64,000 nucleotides of DNA, taken from NCBI RefSeq assembly GCF_030486595.1, contig NZ_JAUJZH010000004.1, positions 62,001 to 126,000 on the forward strand, read 5' to 3'. Shown in pieces: positions 52,764-60,874 of the stretch. Made by a program: the position numbers and the translations under genes. The stretch's first letter is position 1. Each line of letters begins with the position of its first letter. Below the pieces are notes generated by a model. That model saw only the letters and a list, made by a program, of their open reading frames with translations. It had not been told where the DNA came from and ran no database searches. Source of the DNA: Variovorax ginsengisoli. Lineage in GTDB: Bacteria > Pseudomonadota > Gammaproteobacteria > Burkholderiales > Burkholderiaceae_C.

Positions 52764-52934
52764 TCAGGCCGACGCCGGGCCGCCCCAAGGCGGCCTGCGG
52801 CCCCCTCGGGGGGCAGAGACCCACACGCAGTGGGGGAGCGTGGGGGTCAGTCAGGCCGACGCCGGGCCGCCCCAAGGCGGCCTGCGGCCCCCTCGGGGGG
52901 CAGCGACCCACACGCAGTGGGGCAGCATGGGGGC
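52764..52934. repeat. Tandem 87-bp intergenic repeat (two near-identical copies)
   Basis: Copies at 52764-52847 and 52851-52934 differ at three positions over their first 80 bases and diverge only at the ends. Each holds GC palindromes (GGGCCGCCCCAAGGCGGCC, CCCACACGCAGTGGG). It lies between the amidohydrolase stop and the CBS-gene stop, so it could form the shared 3' structure of two convergent messages. I recognise the CCCACACG-AGTGGG style from Comamonadaceae intergenic repeats (recall, not a search). Confidence 0.9.
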
Positions 52935-52939
52935 CACAC

Positions 52940-53371
52940 TCAGCCGGCGATGTAGTGCTGCAATTGCTCGATGATGAAGGTCTGCTCGGACATGATGCCC
53001 TTGACCAGGTCGCCGATCGAGATCAGGCCGACCAGCTTGCCGTCCTGCATCACCGGCAGGTGGCGGATCCGGCTCTGGGTCATCAGCGCCATGCAGTCCT
53101 CGGTGGTCTGGTCCGGCCGCACGTAGATCACGGCGGGCGTCATGACATCGCGCAGGGGGGTGTCCTTCGACGATCGCGCCAGCAGCACGACCTTGCGCGC
53201 GTAGTCGCGCTCGGTGATCATGCCGACGATCTTCTCGCCCTCCATCACGAGCAGCGCGCCGACGTTCTTCTCCGCCATCAGCGCGAGCGCTTCGTACACC
53301 GTTGCCGAAGGCCCGATCGAATACACGACCGAATCGCCCTTCGCCTTGAGGATTTCTGCCACAGTTTTCAT
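52940..53371 (-). CDS. CBS-domain pair protein
   Basis: 143 aa, two tandem CBS domains (about 10-65 and 75-130): VYEALALMAEKNVGALLVMEGEKIVGMITERDYARKV, then DVMTPAVIYVRPDQTTEDCMALMTQSRIRHLPVMQDGKLVGLISIGDLVK. Such stand-alone pairs bind adenosyl ligands and often modulate partner enzymes or channels; no partner is identifiable here. Starts at ATG 53371; the 60-residue upstream extension in the same frame is arginine-rich and has no homology. Its stop lies just after the 87-bp repeat. Confidence 0.93.
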   Translation of the reverse strand: MKTVAEILKAKGDSVVYSIGPSATVYEALALMAEKNVGALLVMEGEKIVGMITERDYARKVVLLARSSKDTPLRDVMTPAVIYVRPDQTTEDCMALMTQSRIRHLPVMQDGKLVGLISIGDLVKGIMSEQTFIIEQLQHYIAG

Positions 53372-53645
53372 GCGTTCTATTCTGCGCGGCGCGTGGACCC
53401 TCCACAAGCGCAAGCCATCGGCGGCGACAAAGGGTTTCAGTGCCGTGCGAGCGCCGCTGCTGCGCCGCCGTGGTGCGCGACGCGCGCCGCCGTGTCGACG
53501 TCGCGACCTTTTCCAGCTTCGGGACCGGCGATTTGCACACTTTCGTGTCAATCAACGCGCCAGGTCGTTTTGGTGCGCGCCGAAGACTGGATTTGTCGCC
53601 CCTGTAACCGATTGACACAACAACAATGAGAATTCACACGGAGCT
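53372..53645. other. Intergenic gap (274 bp) upstream of the CBS gene
   Basis: No gene supported. It holds a 9-bp perfect inverted repeat, GTGTCAATC (53545-53553) and GATTGACAC (53610-53618), 56 bp apart. I see TTGACA within each arm but no matching -10 box at 17 bp, so a promoter is not assigned. Confidence 0.5.
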
Positions 53646-54386
53646 TCAGCTTCGCGCAGTCGCGCCGTCGATGCCGTCGACCAGGAGCGGCAGCAGTTCC
53701 TCGGCCTTGCCGCGCAGCACCGCGGTCGCCGAATGGTCGAGCGCCAGCGGCTCGGCATTGAGGATGATGAGCTGCCCGCCGTTGGCCAGCGCCAGCTCAG
53801 GCAGGTCCGCGGCGGGATAGACGACCGCCGTGCTGCCGACCAGCACGAAGACGTCCGACTCCTCGGCGGCCACCTGGGCATCGAGCAGCACGCCCTTGTT
53901 GAGCAGCTCGCCGAACATCACGACGTCGGGGCGCGCCCGCCGGCCACAGCGGATGCAGCGCTGGAGCAGCCAGGGCCCGCGGCGGTTGCCGCAGTGGTCG
54001 CAGCGCCAGCGCTGCAGGGCGCCGTGCAGTTCGAGCACGTCGACGGCGCCGGCGCGGGTCAGCAGGCCGTCGACGTTCTGCGTCACCAGCCGCGTCGCCG
54101 GACGCAACCGCTGCAGCCGGGCCAGCGCGAGATGCGCCGGATTGGGCGCGGCCGCCTCGACCACGCGCAGGCGTTCGGCCCAGAACTTCGTGAACCCGGC
54201 CGGATCGCGCGCCAGATCCTCGGCGTGCGAGAAGCGCAGCGCGGCCTGGTTCATCCACAGGCCGTCGGCATCGCGGTAGGTCGGAATGCCCGAGGCCCTG
54301 GACAACCCCGCCCCGGAAAAGACCACGATGCGCCGGGCGGCGCGCAGCAGCTCGACGGCGAGCTCGACCGCGATGCCCTCGCTCAT
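53646..54386 (-). CDS. Sir2-family NAD-dependent protein deacylase
   Basis: 246 aa. Sirtuin: GAGLSRASGIPTYRD at 25-39 (NAD loop), TQNVDGLL at 102-109, catalytic His121 (LELHG), and the four zinc cysteines Cys129, Cys132, Cys144 and Cys147. It removes acyl groups from lysines using NAD. It lacks the Tyr/Arg pair of CobB-type desuccinylases as far as I can see. Starts at ATG 54386; an upstream in-frame ATG (54431) overlaps the aldehyde dehydrogenase and adds a non-homologous 15 residues. 17 bp after gabD-like gene, likely co-transcribed. Confidence 0.92.
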   Translation of the reverse strand: MSEGIAVELAVELLRAARRIVVFSGAGLSRASGIPTYRDADGLWMNQAALRFSHAEDLARDPAGFTKFWAERLRVVEAAAPNPAHLALARLQRLRPATRLVTQNVDGLLTRAGAVDVLELHGALQRWRCDHCGNRRGPWLLQRCIRCGRRARPDVVMFGELLNKGVLLDAQVAAEESDVFVLVGSTAVVYPAADLPELALANGGQLIILNAEPLALDHSATAVLRGKAEELLPLLVDGIDGATARS

Positions 54387-54402
54387 CCGGCCAGGATTCC
54401 GT

Positions 54403-55863
54403 TCATTGGCCGAGCCCCGCCAGGCAGACATACTTGATCTCCAGGAACTCGTCGAGCCCGTATCTGGAACCCTCGCGCCCCAGGCCCGACTGCTTGACGC
54501 CGCCGAACGGCGCCTCGGCGGTCGAGATCAGGCCGGTGTTGACGCCGACGATGCCGCATTCGAGCGCCTCGGCGACCCGCATGACGCGGCCGATGTCGCG
54601 GCTGTAGAAGTACGAGGCCAGTCCGAACTCGGTGGCGTTGGCCTGCGCGATCGCCTCGTCCTCGGTGTCGAAGGCGAAGATCGGCGCCAGCGGCCCGAAG
54701 GTTTCCTCGTGCGCCACCAGCATCTCGGCCGTGGCGCCGCCGATCACGGTTGGCTCGTAGAAGCGCCCGCCCAGCGCGTGCCGCTTGCCGCCGGCCAGCA
54801 CCCGGCCGCCCTTGGCCAGCGCGTCGGCGACATGCTCCTCGATCTTCGCCACCGCCTTGTCGTCGATCAGCGGCCCCTGCGTGACGCCCGGCTCGGTGCC
54901 CTCGCCGACCTTGAGCCCATTCACCTTCGCGACCAGCTTCTGCGTGAAGGCCTCGAGCACGCCGCGCTGGACGTAGATGCGGTTGGCGCAGACGCAGGTC
55001 TGGCCGGTGTTGCGGTACTTGGAGACCATCGCGCCCTCGACCGCCGCATCGATGTCGGCGTCGTCGAAGACGATGAAGGGCGCGTTGCCGCCGAGCTCGA
55101 GCGACAGCTTCTTGATGGTGTCGGCCGACTGCTTCATCAGCGTGCGGCCGACCTCGGTCGAGCCGGTGAACGTGAGCTTGCGCACGATCGGGCTGCGCGT
55201 CATCTCGCCGCCGATCTTCGAGGCCGAGCCGGTCAGCACCGACAGCAGTCCCTTGGGCAGGCCCGCGCGATCGGCCAGCTCGGCGAAGGCCAGCGCCGAA
55301 AACGGCGTCTGGCTCGCCGGCTTGACCACCATCGCGCAGCCGGCCGCCAGCGCCGGGCCGGCCTTGCGGGTCAGCATGGCGGTCGGGAAGTTCCAGGGCG
55401 TGATCGCCGCCGTGACCCCGACCGGCTGCTTGAGCGCCAGGATGCGGCGGTCGGACTGCGGCGCCGGGATGGTGTCGCCGTAGACCCGGCGCGCCTCCTC
55501 GGCGAACCACTCGATGAACGAGGCCGCATAGGCGATCTCGCCCTTGCTCTCGGCCAGCGGCTTGCCCTGCTCGGTGGTCATGATGAGCGCCAGGTCGTCC
55601 TGGTTGGCGAGCATCAGGTCGTTGAGCTTGCGCAGGATGGCCGAGCGCTCCTTGGCCGGCCGCCCGGCCCAGGCGCGCTGGGCGACTTCGGCGGCCGCGA
55701 TGGCGCGCACGGTCTCGGCGCTGCCGCACAGGGGCACGCTGCCGATCGGCTGGCCGCTGGCCGGATTGGTGACCGGGAGGGTCTCGCGGTCGTCCGCATC
55801 GGCCCATTCGCCGGCGATGAAGGCCTGCTGGCGCAGCAGGGTCGGGTCCTTGAGTTTCAGCAT
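54403..55863 (-). CDS. gabD: NAD(P)-dependent succinate-semialdehyde dehydrogenase-like
   Basis: 486 aa, aldehyde dehydrogenase class. Active Cys290 (TGQTCVCANR, with Cys292 as the redox pair typical of SSADH), general base Glu256 (LELGGNAP), Trp157-Asn-Phe substrate motif, and GPLAPIF. Sequence belongs to the GabD group that oxidises succinate semialdehyde; glutarate-semialdehyde activity is possible. GGAGAG precedes the ATG. Divergent from a Bug receptor at 56054 and followed by Sir2. No gabT is in the window. Confidence 0.92.
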   Translation of the reverse strand: MLKLKDPTLLRQQAFIAGEWADADDRETLPVTNPASGQPIGSVPLCGSAETVRAIAAAEVAQRAWAGRPAKERSAILRKLNDLMLANQDDLALIMTTEQGKPLAESKGEIAYAASFIEWFAEEARRVYGDTIPAPQSDRRILALKQPVGVTAAITPWNFPTAMLTRKAGPALAAGCAMVVKPASQTPFSALAFAELADRAGLPKGLLSVLTGSASKIGGEMTRSPIVRKLTFTGSTEVGRTLMKQSADTIKKLSLELGGNAPFIVFDDADIDAAVEGAMVSKYRNTGQTCVCANRIYVQRGVLEAFTQKLVAKVNGLKVGEGTEPGVTQGPLIDDKAVAKIEEHVADALAKGGRVLAGGKRHALGGRFYEPTVIGGATAEMLVAHEETFGPLAPIFAFDTEDEAIAQANATEFGLASYFYSRDIGRVMRVAEALECGIVGVNTGLISTAEAPFGGVKQSGLGREGSRYGLDEFLEIKYVCLAGLGQ

Positions 55864-56053
55864 GCTTGTCTCTCCATGGGCTCGAAAGTGCAGGAAGGCA
55901 CGATACCCGCGACAGTGTCCCGACGCCGGTCCCGGCCCGCAATTCCGGTCTTCGATCCCATTCATTGGCCTGTATCAAGCACTTGGGGGAAAACAGCGAT
56001 GGTCACCTTCCGGTCAGACTATAAGATCGCTGCCATTTCTACTCGGAGACCGC

Positions 56054-57031
56054 ATGAAAACACTGCTCGCAATCACCGCGCTGGCCGCCCTCGCGGCCGG
56101 CGCGCACGCCCAGGACTTCCCGGGCAGCAAGCCCATCAGCATCGTGGTGCCTTTCGCCGCCGGTGGCCCGACCGACCGGGTCGCGCGCGACCTCGCCGAG
56201 GCCCTGCGCAAGCCCCTTGGCGGCGGCAGCATCGTGATCGACAACGTCCCCGGCGCCGGCAGCTCGATCGGCGCCGCCAAGGTGGCGCGCGCCAACCCGG
56301 ACGGCTACACCCTGCTGCTCAACCACATCGGCATGTCGACGATCCCGACCCTGGTGCGCAACGTGCCGTTCAAGGTCGAGACCGATTTCGAATACCTCGG
56401 CATCGTCAACGACGTGCCCATGACGCTCATCGCCAAGCCCCAGATGGCGGCCAACAACTACAAGGAACTGAGCGCCTGGATCGCCGCCAACAAGGGCAAG
56501 ATCAACCTCGGCAATGCCGGCGTCGGCTCGGCCTCGCACCTGTGCGGCCTGCTCTACCAGACGGCCATGAAGACCGAGATGACCCCGGTGCCGTACAAGG
56601 GCACTGCACCCGCCATCACCGACCTGATCGGCGGCCAGATCGACCTGCTCTGCGACCAGACCACCAACACCTCGCCGCAGATCGAGGCCAAGAAGGTCAA
56701 GGCCTATGCCGTGACCACGCCCCAGCGCCTGACGACGCCGCTGCTGAAGAACCTGCCGACCCTCCAGGAAGAGGGCCTGAAGGGCTTCGAGGTCACGATC
56801 TGGCACGGCTTCTACGCGCCGAAGGGCACGCCGCCGGCCATCACCAAGAAGCTCAACGACGCGCTCAAGGTGGCCCTGAAAGACCCCGAGTTCATCAAGA
56901 AGCAGGAAGGCCTGGGCGCCGTGGTCGCGACCGACGGCCGCATCGAGCCCGAAGGCCACAAGAAGTTCGTGGCAGCGGAAATCGCCAAGTGGAGCCCCAT
57001 CATCAAGGCGGCCGGCGTGTACGCGGACTGA
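56054..57031 (+). CDS. Bug-family tripartite tricarboxylate transporter receptor
   Basis: 325 aa, third Bug receptor. Signal peptide at 1-19 (MKTLLAITALAALAAGAHA); motifs PGSKPISIVVPFAAGGPTDRVARDL near 23-47, DNVPGAGSSIGA, and VPYKGTAPAITDLIGGQIDLLCDQ. The GG of the family's PPGG is AAGG here. It is divergent from the SSADH-like gene and closed by a strong terminator; it may supply a carboxylate to that enzyme (inference). CGGAG lies six bases before the ATG. Confidence 0.93.
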   Translation: MKTLLAITALAALAAGAHAQDFPGSKPISIVVPFAAGGPTDRVARDLAEALRKPLGGGSIVIDNVPGAGSSIGAAKVARANPDGYTLLLNHIGMSTIPTLVRNVPFKVETDFEYLGIVNDVPMTLIAKPQMAANNYKELSAWIAANKGKINLGNAGVGSASHLCGLLYQTAMKTEMTPVPYKGTAPAITDLIGGQIDLLCDQTTNTSPQIEAKKVKAYAVTTPQRLTTPLLKNLPTLQEEGLKGFEVTIWHGFYAPKGTPPAITKKLNDALKVALKDPEFIKKQEGLGAVVATDGRIEPEGHKKFVAAEIAKWSPIIKAAGVYAD

Positions 57032-57049
57032 TCCCAGCACCTGAAGAAG

Positions 57050-57082
57050 AAAAGCCGCCGGAGCGAGAGCCCGGCGGCTTTT
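57050..57082. terminator. Bidirectional intrinsic terminator
   Basis: Perfect 12-bp stem: AAAAGCCGCCGG (57050-57061), 9-bp loop, CCGGCGGCTTTT (57071-57082). T-tracts flank both ends, so it serves the Bug gene on the plus strand and the PQQ dehydrogenase on the minus strand. Confidence 0.93.
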
Positions 57083-57095
57083 CTTCATTGCGCGA

Positions 57096-59204
57096 TCACT
57101 TCGGCCGGATCGCGTCGGCCGTTCCTTGAATGAAGGCCTTGATCTTGTCCACGTCGTCGGGTGTCAGCTTGCCCGTGAAATCAGGCATGCCGCGCTCCAT
57201 CGCCGGGCCCTTGAAGACGAACTTGTCGAGGTTCTCGATGAAGCTGGCGTTCATGTAGCCGAGGTTCGGGATGTTGCCGCCGCGGTCGACGCCGGGCACG
57301 CCGTGGCAGAAGACGCAGTTGCTCACGTACAGGTAGGTGCCGGCTTCGACCTTGGCGGGGTCGTACTTGACGCCCTGCAGCAGCTTGTCCATGCGGTACT
57401 GCACGAACTCCGGCTTGGGCGCATTGCCGCCGACCACGAAGGTGTAGACGGTGCCCGGCCCCTGGCGCTCGGTGGCCCGCTGGGCCAGGCCGTAGACGCC
57501 GCCCCAGCCCACCGCCACCGACACGTACTGCTTGCCGTCGACCATGTAAGTGGCCGGCGCCGCGACCACGCCGGTGCCGGTCGGCGTCTCCCAGAGCTTG
57601 TCGCCGGTCTTGGCGTTGTAGGCGACCAGCCGGCCGTCGGCCGTGCCCTGGAACACCAGGTTGCCGGCCGTGGTCAGCGTGCCGCCGTTCCAGGGCGACA
57701 CGTAGTCGACGCCCCAGGCCTCCTTCTGCGCGACCGGGTCCCAGGCGACCAGGCGCCCCATCGGCTTGCTGGTCGGCGGCTCGGCATTGGCGAACTTGGC
57801 GGTGTTCCAACCCAGCGCCGCATGCGGCCGGCCCGGTGCGTTCTCGTTGAACTTCCAGTCCTTGTCGTCCATCAGGTTGAGCGGCACGTGCTGCGCCGGC
57901 AGGTAGGCCAGCCCGGTCTGGGGGCTGTAGGACATCGGGTGCCAGTTGTGGGCGCCGAAGGGGCCGGGGACGCTGTCGCCGGGCTTGGTGTTCTGGCGCG
58001 CGGCGGCGATCTCGATCGGCCGGCCGTTCTTGTCGTAGCCCGTGGCCCAGTTGACCTCGACGAAATTCTTCGCCGAGATGAACTTGCCGTTGGTGCGGTC
58101 GATCACGAAGAAGAAGCCGTTCTTGGGCGCATGCAGGATCACCTTGCGCGGCTTGCCCCCGATCTTGACGTCGGCCAGGATCATCGGCTGCGTCGAGGTG
58201 TAGTCCCAGTTGTCACCGGGCGTCTCCTGGTAGTGCCACTTGTACTTGCCGGTGTCGGGGTCGAGCGCCACGATCGACGCCAGGTACAGGTTGTCGCCGC
58301 CCTTCGGGCTGCGCTGGCTCTGGGCCCACGGCGAGCCGTTGCCGGTGCCGACGTACATCAGGTTCAGCTCGGGGTCGAAGGTGAGCGAGTCCCAGGCAGT
58401 ACCGCCGCCGCCCGCCTCCCAGTACTTGTTGCTCGGGTCCCAGGTCTTCGCGGCCTTGGCCATCGAGGCGTCCTCGTAGGGCTTGGACGGATCGCCCGGC
58501 ACCACGAACCAACGCCACTTCTGGTCGCCGGAGGCCGCGTCGTAGGCCGTGACATAGCCTCGCACGCCGTACTCGGCGCCGCCATTGCCGATGATCACCT
58601 TGCCCTTGAAGACCCGGGGCGCGCCGGTGATGGTGTAGGAGCGGCTGTGGTCGATGATGGTGTCCTTCTCCCATACCACTTGGCCGTTGGCGGCATCGAG
58701 CGCGATCAGCCGGCCGTCATAAGAGGCGACATACACCTTGCCCTGGTAGATCGCCACGCCGCGGTTGACCACGTCGCAGCAGCCCTTGAAGCCCTTCGAG
58801 CGGTCGACCTTCGGGTCGTAGGTCCAGAGCTGCTTGCCGGTGCGCGCATCGATCGCATGCACCACGCTCCATGACGCGGTGACATACATGATGCCGTCGA
58901 CCACCAGCGGCGTGGCCTCGACGCCGCGCGTGGACTGGAGGTCGTAGGACCAGGCCAGACCGAGTTCCTTGACGTTCCCCGCGTTGACCTGGTCGAGCTT
59001 GCTGAAGCGGGTCTCGGCGTAGTCGAGGCCGTAGCTCGGCCAGTCTGGCGTCTTGGCCGCATTGGCGCGGATGAAGGCGCCGTCGACCTTCTGCGTGACC
59101 GCCTTGATGTGCTCGGGCGAGCCCTTGGCCGGTTGCGCCAGCGCGCCCGGGGCGCCCAGGCACAGCAGCGCGCCGAGCGCCAGCGCGGCGTGGATCTTCT
59201 TCAT
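57096..59204 (-). CDS. PQQ-dependent quinohemoprotein alcohol dehydrogenase
   Basis: 702-aa periplasmic enzyme oxidising alcohols to aldehydes with PQQ and passing electrons through a fused cytochrome c. Signal peptide at 1-23. Vicinal disulfide Cys142-Cys143 next to PQQ, catalytic Asp334 in DNWDYTSTQP. The residue two after it is Thr336, not the Asp typical of lanthanide enzymes, so a calcium enzyme is expected. C-terminal cytochrome c: Cys630-x-x-Cys633-His634 and Met673. Matches the Comamonas quinohemoprotein ethanol dehydrogenase type. AGGAGA precedes the ATG; no pqq genes are present. Confidence 0.94.
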   Translation of the reverse strand: MKKIHAALALGALLCLGAPGALAQPAKGSPEHIKAVTQKVDGAFIRANAAKTPDWPSYGLDYAETRFSKLDQVNAGNVKELGLAWSYDLQSTRGVEATPLVVDGIMYVTASWSVVHAIDARTGKQLWTYDPKVDRSKGFKGCCDVVNRGVAIYQGKVYVASYDGRLIALDAANGQVVWEKDTIIDHSRSYTITGAPRVFKGKVIIGNGGAEYGVRGYVTAYDAASGDQKWRWFVVPGDPSKPYEDASMAKAAKTWDPSNKYWEAGGGGTAWDSLTFDPELNLMYVGTGNGSPWAQSQRSPKGGDNLYLASIVALDPDTGKYKWHYQETPGDNWDYTSTQPMILADVKIGGKPRKVILHAPKNGFFFVIDRTNGKFISAKNFVEVNWATGYDKNGRPIEIAAARQNTKPGDSVPGPFGAHNWHPMSYSPQTGLAYLPAQHVPLNLMDDKDWKFNENAPGRPHAALGWNTAKFANAEPPTSKPMGRLVAWDPVAQKEAWGVDYVSPWNGGTLTTAGNLVFQGTADGRLVAYNAKTGDKLWETPTGTGVVAAPATYMVDGKQYVSVAVGWGGVYGLAQRATERQGPGTVYTFVVGGNAPKPEFVQYRMDKLLQGVKYDPAKVEAGTYLYVSNCVFCHGVPGVDRGGNIPNLGYMNASFIENLDKFVFKGPAMERGMPDFTGKLTPDDVDKIKAFIQGTADAIRPK

Positions 59205-59286
59205 CGTCGGGTCTCCTGTCGTTGTGACCCGAAGGATCGGCCGTCCCGGACCTTTGTTCATCCTCGGGAATTCCCTAGAGCCCGAC

Positions 59287-59303
59287 TGTTCCATTGCGGA
59301 ACA
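59287..59303. promoter_or_regulatory. Palindrome between PQQ dehydrogenase and AcoR-like gene
   Basis: TGTTCC-ATTGC-GGAACA, a perfect 6-bp dyad in the 133-bp divergent region, 35 bp before the regulator start and 83 bp before the dehydrogenase start. It is a candidate binding site for the AcoR-like protein. Enhancer-type repeats of this form are typical for Fis-type HTH regulators, though this one lacks the sigma-54 ATPase domain. Confidence 0.65.
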
Positions 59304-59337
59304 AATTCGAGCCTCTTTTCCTGCCCTGGAGGCGCCC

Positions 59338-60582
59338 GTGCCCCTGACGACACGCAGCTTGGCCGGCGGCCCTCGACAGCTGTTCGCCAACACGCACACC
59401 GAACGCGTCGCGCTGGCCCGGACCCAGTTCTTCGAGGAAGGCGTGCGGCCTTCCGGGCTGGTCGGCGAGGCCGTGATCCAGTCCTGGATGCGCTGCGCCC
59501 GCAGCCATGCCGACACCCGGCGGACGATCGCGTTCGACGCGGTCACGCCGAGCCGGCTGCATGCCACGCTGGCGCGCAACCACGACCTGCTGGCAGCGGC
59601 GCAGGGCGAACTCGTGGGCATGGAAAGCTCGCTCGCCGGCACCGACTGCCGGGTGCTGCTGACCGACGCACAGGGCGTGATCGTCCACGTGACGCATCAC
59701 CCGGCCGCGGCCGCGCAGCCGATCCTGCGCCGGACCGCCCGGCTGGGCGTCAACATCGCCGAGAGCGTGGTCGGCACCACCGCGCCGGGCATCGTCGCGC
59801 GCACCGGCCAGGCCTGCACGGTCGATGGCGCCGAGCACTACTTCGAATGCCTGCGGGCCATGCAGTGCGCAGCGGCGCCGATCCGCGATGTCCACGGGCA
59901 CCTGGCCGGCGTGCTCGACCTGTCGGTGGAATCGCGCCGCTTCGGCTTCGACGCCGCCTCGATGGTCGCCCTCTACGCCACCACGATCGAAAACCGCCTG
60001 CTGCTGGCGCAGTCGAGCGACCGCCTGGTGCTCCGCTTCCAGGCCAGTCCGGCGCTGCTGGGCACGCCGCTCGAGGCGCTGGCGGGCATCGCCGACGACG
60101 GCACCGTCGCCTGGCTCAATGCCGCGGGGGCGCGGCTGATCGGCGGCCTGCCCGAGGCCGGCCCTTGCGACGCCGAGCTGCTGTTCGGCCTCGATCTGGC
60201 CGGGCTGCTGCGCCTCGGCCGCCGCGAAGCCGCGCAGCCGGTGCGGCTCGCGAGCGGACTGGGCGTCTGGCTGCAGGCGCGCATGCAGGCGCGCGACGGC
60301 ATCGACTTCGGCCACGCGGCGAGCGTGCCCGCGGCGACCCCGGCACCGGCGGCCGCCGAGGTGCCGGCGGCCAGCACTGCCGAAGCGCCGCAGCCGGCCG
60401 GGCCCGCTGGCGGCGCGGACGCCGGCGACACCACCCTGCAAGGCCACAGCCGCAAGCTGATCGAAGACACGCTGGCGGCCCACCACGGCAATATCTCGCT
60501 CGCGGCGCGGCAGCTGCGGGTCTCGCGCGGCACGCTGTACCGGCGGCTCAGGCGTTGGCGCGAAGGCACAATCGATTCATGA
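59338..60582 (+). CDS. AcoR-like regulator with GAF and Fis-type HTH, lacking AAA+ domain
   Basis: 414 aa. N-terminal sensor segment with a GAF-like domain (about 55-205: LVGMESSLAGTDCRVLLTDAQGVIVHVTHH, then AESVVGTTAPGIVARTGQ), PAS-like middle part and a C-terminal Fis-type HTH (NISLAARQLRVSRGTLYRRLRRW, about 385-410). The sigma-54 ATPase signature GAFTGA and Walker motifs are missing; an Ala/Pro linker (about 320-360) stands there instead. It may act as a sigma-70 activator or repressor. GTG start with GGAGG upstream. Divergent from the PQQ dehydrogenase, its probable target. Confidence 0.87.
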   Translation: MPLTTRSLAGGPRQLFANTHTERVALARTQFFEEGVRPSGLVGEAVIQSWMRCARSHADTRRTIAFDAVTPSRLHATLARNHDLLAAAQGELVGMESSLAGTDCRVLLTDAQGVIVHVTHHPAAAAQPILRRTARLGVNIAESVVGTTAPGIVARTGQACTVDGAEHYFECLRAMQCAAAPIRDVHGHLAGVLDLSVESRRFGFDAASMVALYATTIENRLLLAQSSDRLVLRFQASPALLGTPLEALAGIADDGTVAWLNAAGARLIGGLPEAGPCDAELLFGLDLAGLLRLGRREAAQPVRLASGLGVWLQARMQARDGIDFGHAASVPAATPAPAAAEVPAASTAEAPQPAGPAGGADAGDTTLQGHSRKLIEDTLAAHHGNISLAARQLRVSRGTLYRRLRRWREGTIDS

Positions 60583-60848
60583 GCGTCCAGGCCCTGCGAT
60601 CCACCTTCGGTCACAACTGCCATTGGTGCGGCCTGCCCATGGATTTCGCGGAGCCCCGCAGCGACCCCGATTCGGCCACCATCGAGCACCTCAACGACGC
60701 TACCCTCGGTGGCGTCCGCAAGCAGAAGCACCGGCGACTCTCGCATGCGATCTGCAACCAGACCCGCAACGAATTCAAGCTCCAGGCCGAACGGCAGTTC
60801 CAGCGCTGGATCGAGGCGCGCCGGGCGTCGGCGGCCGGGGGCGACTGA
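60579..60848 (+). CDS. HNH-type small protein
   Basis: 89 aa. Cys pairs at CHWC (about 15-18) and a His-Asn-His-like core, ATIEHLND and HAICNQTRN, as in HNH endonucleases with a zinc knuckle. The start (ATGA overlap with the AcoR-like gene) couples translation to it. It may be a nuclease or a DNA-binding accessory; the HNH histidine spacing is close to but not identical to canonical, so activity is uncertain. Confidence 0.78.
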   Translation: MSVQALRSTFGHNCHWCGLPMDFAEPRSDPDSATIEHLNDATLGGVRKQKHRRLSHAICNQTRNEFKLQAERQFQRWIEARRASAAGGD

Positions 60849-60874
60849 GTCGCCGTTGCCGCCTTCTTCGGCTG

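Noticed and set aside
53214..53615. Plus-strand frame across the CBS gene start and gap
   Set aside because: Overlaps the well-supported CBS gene and has an Arg-rich tail with no ribosome-binding site.
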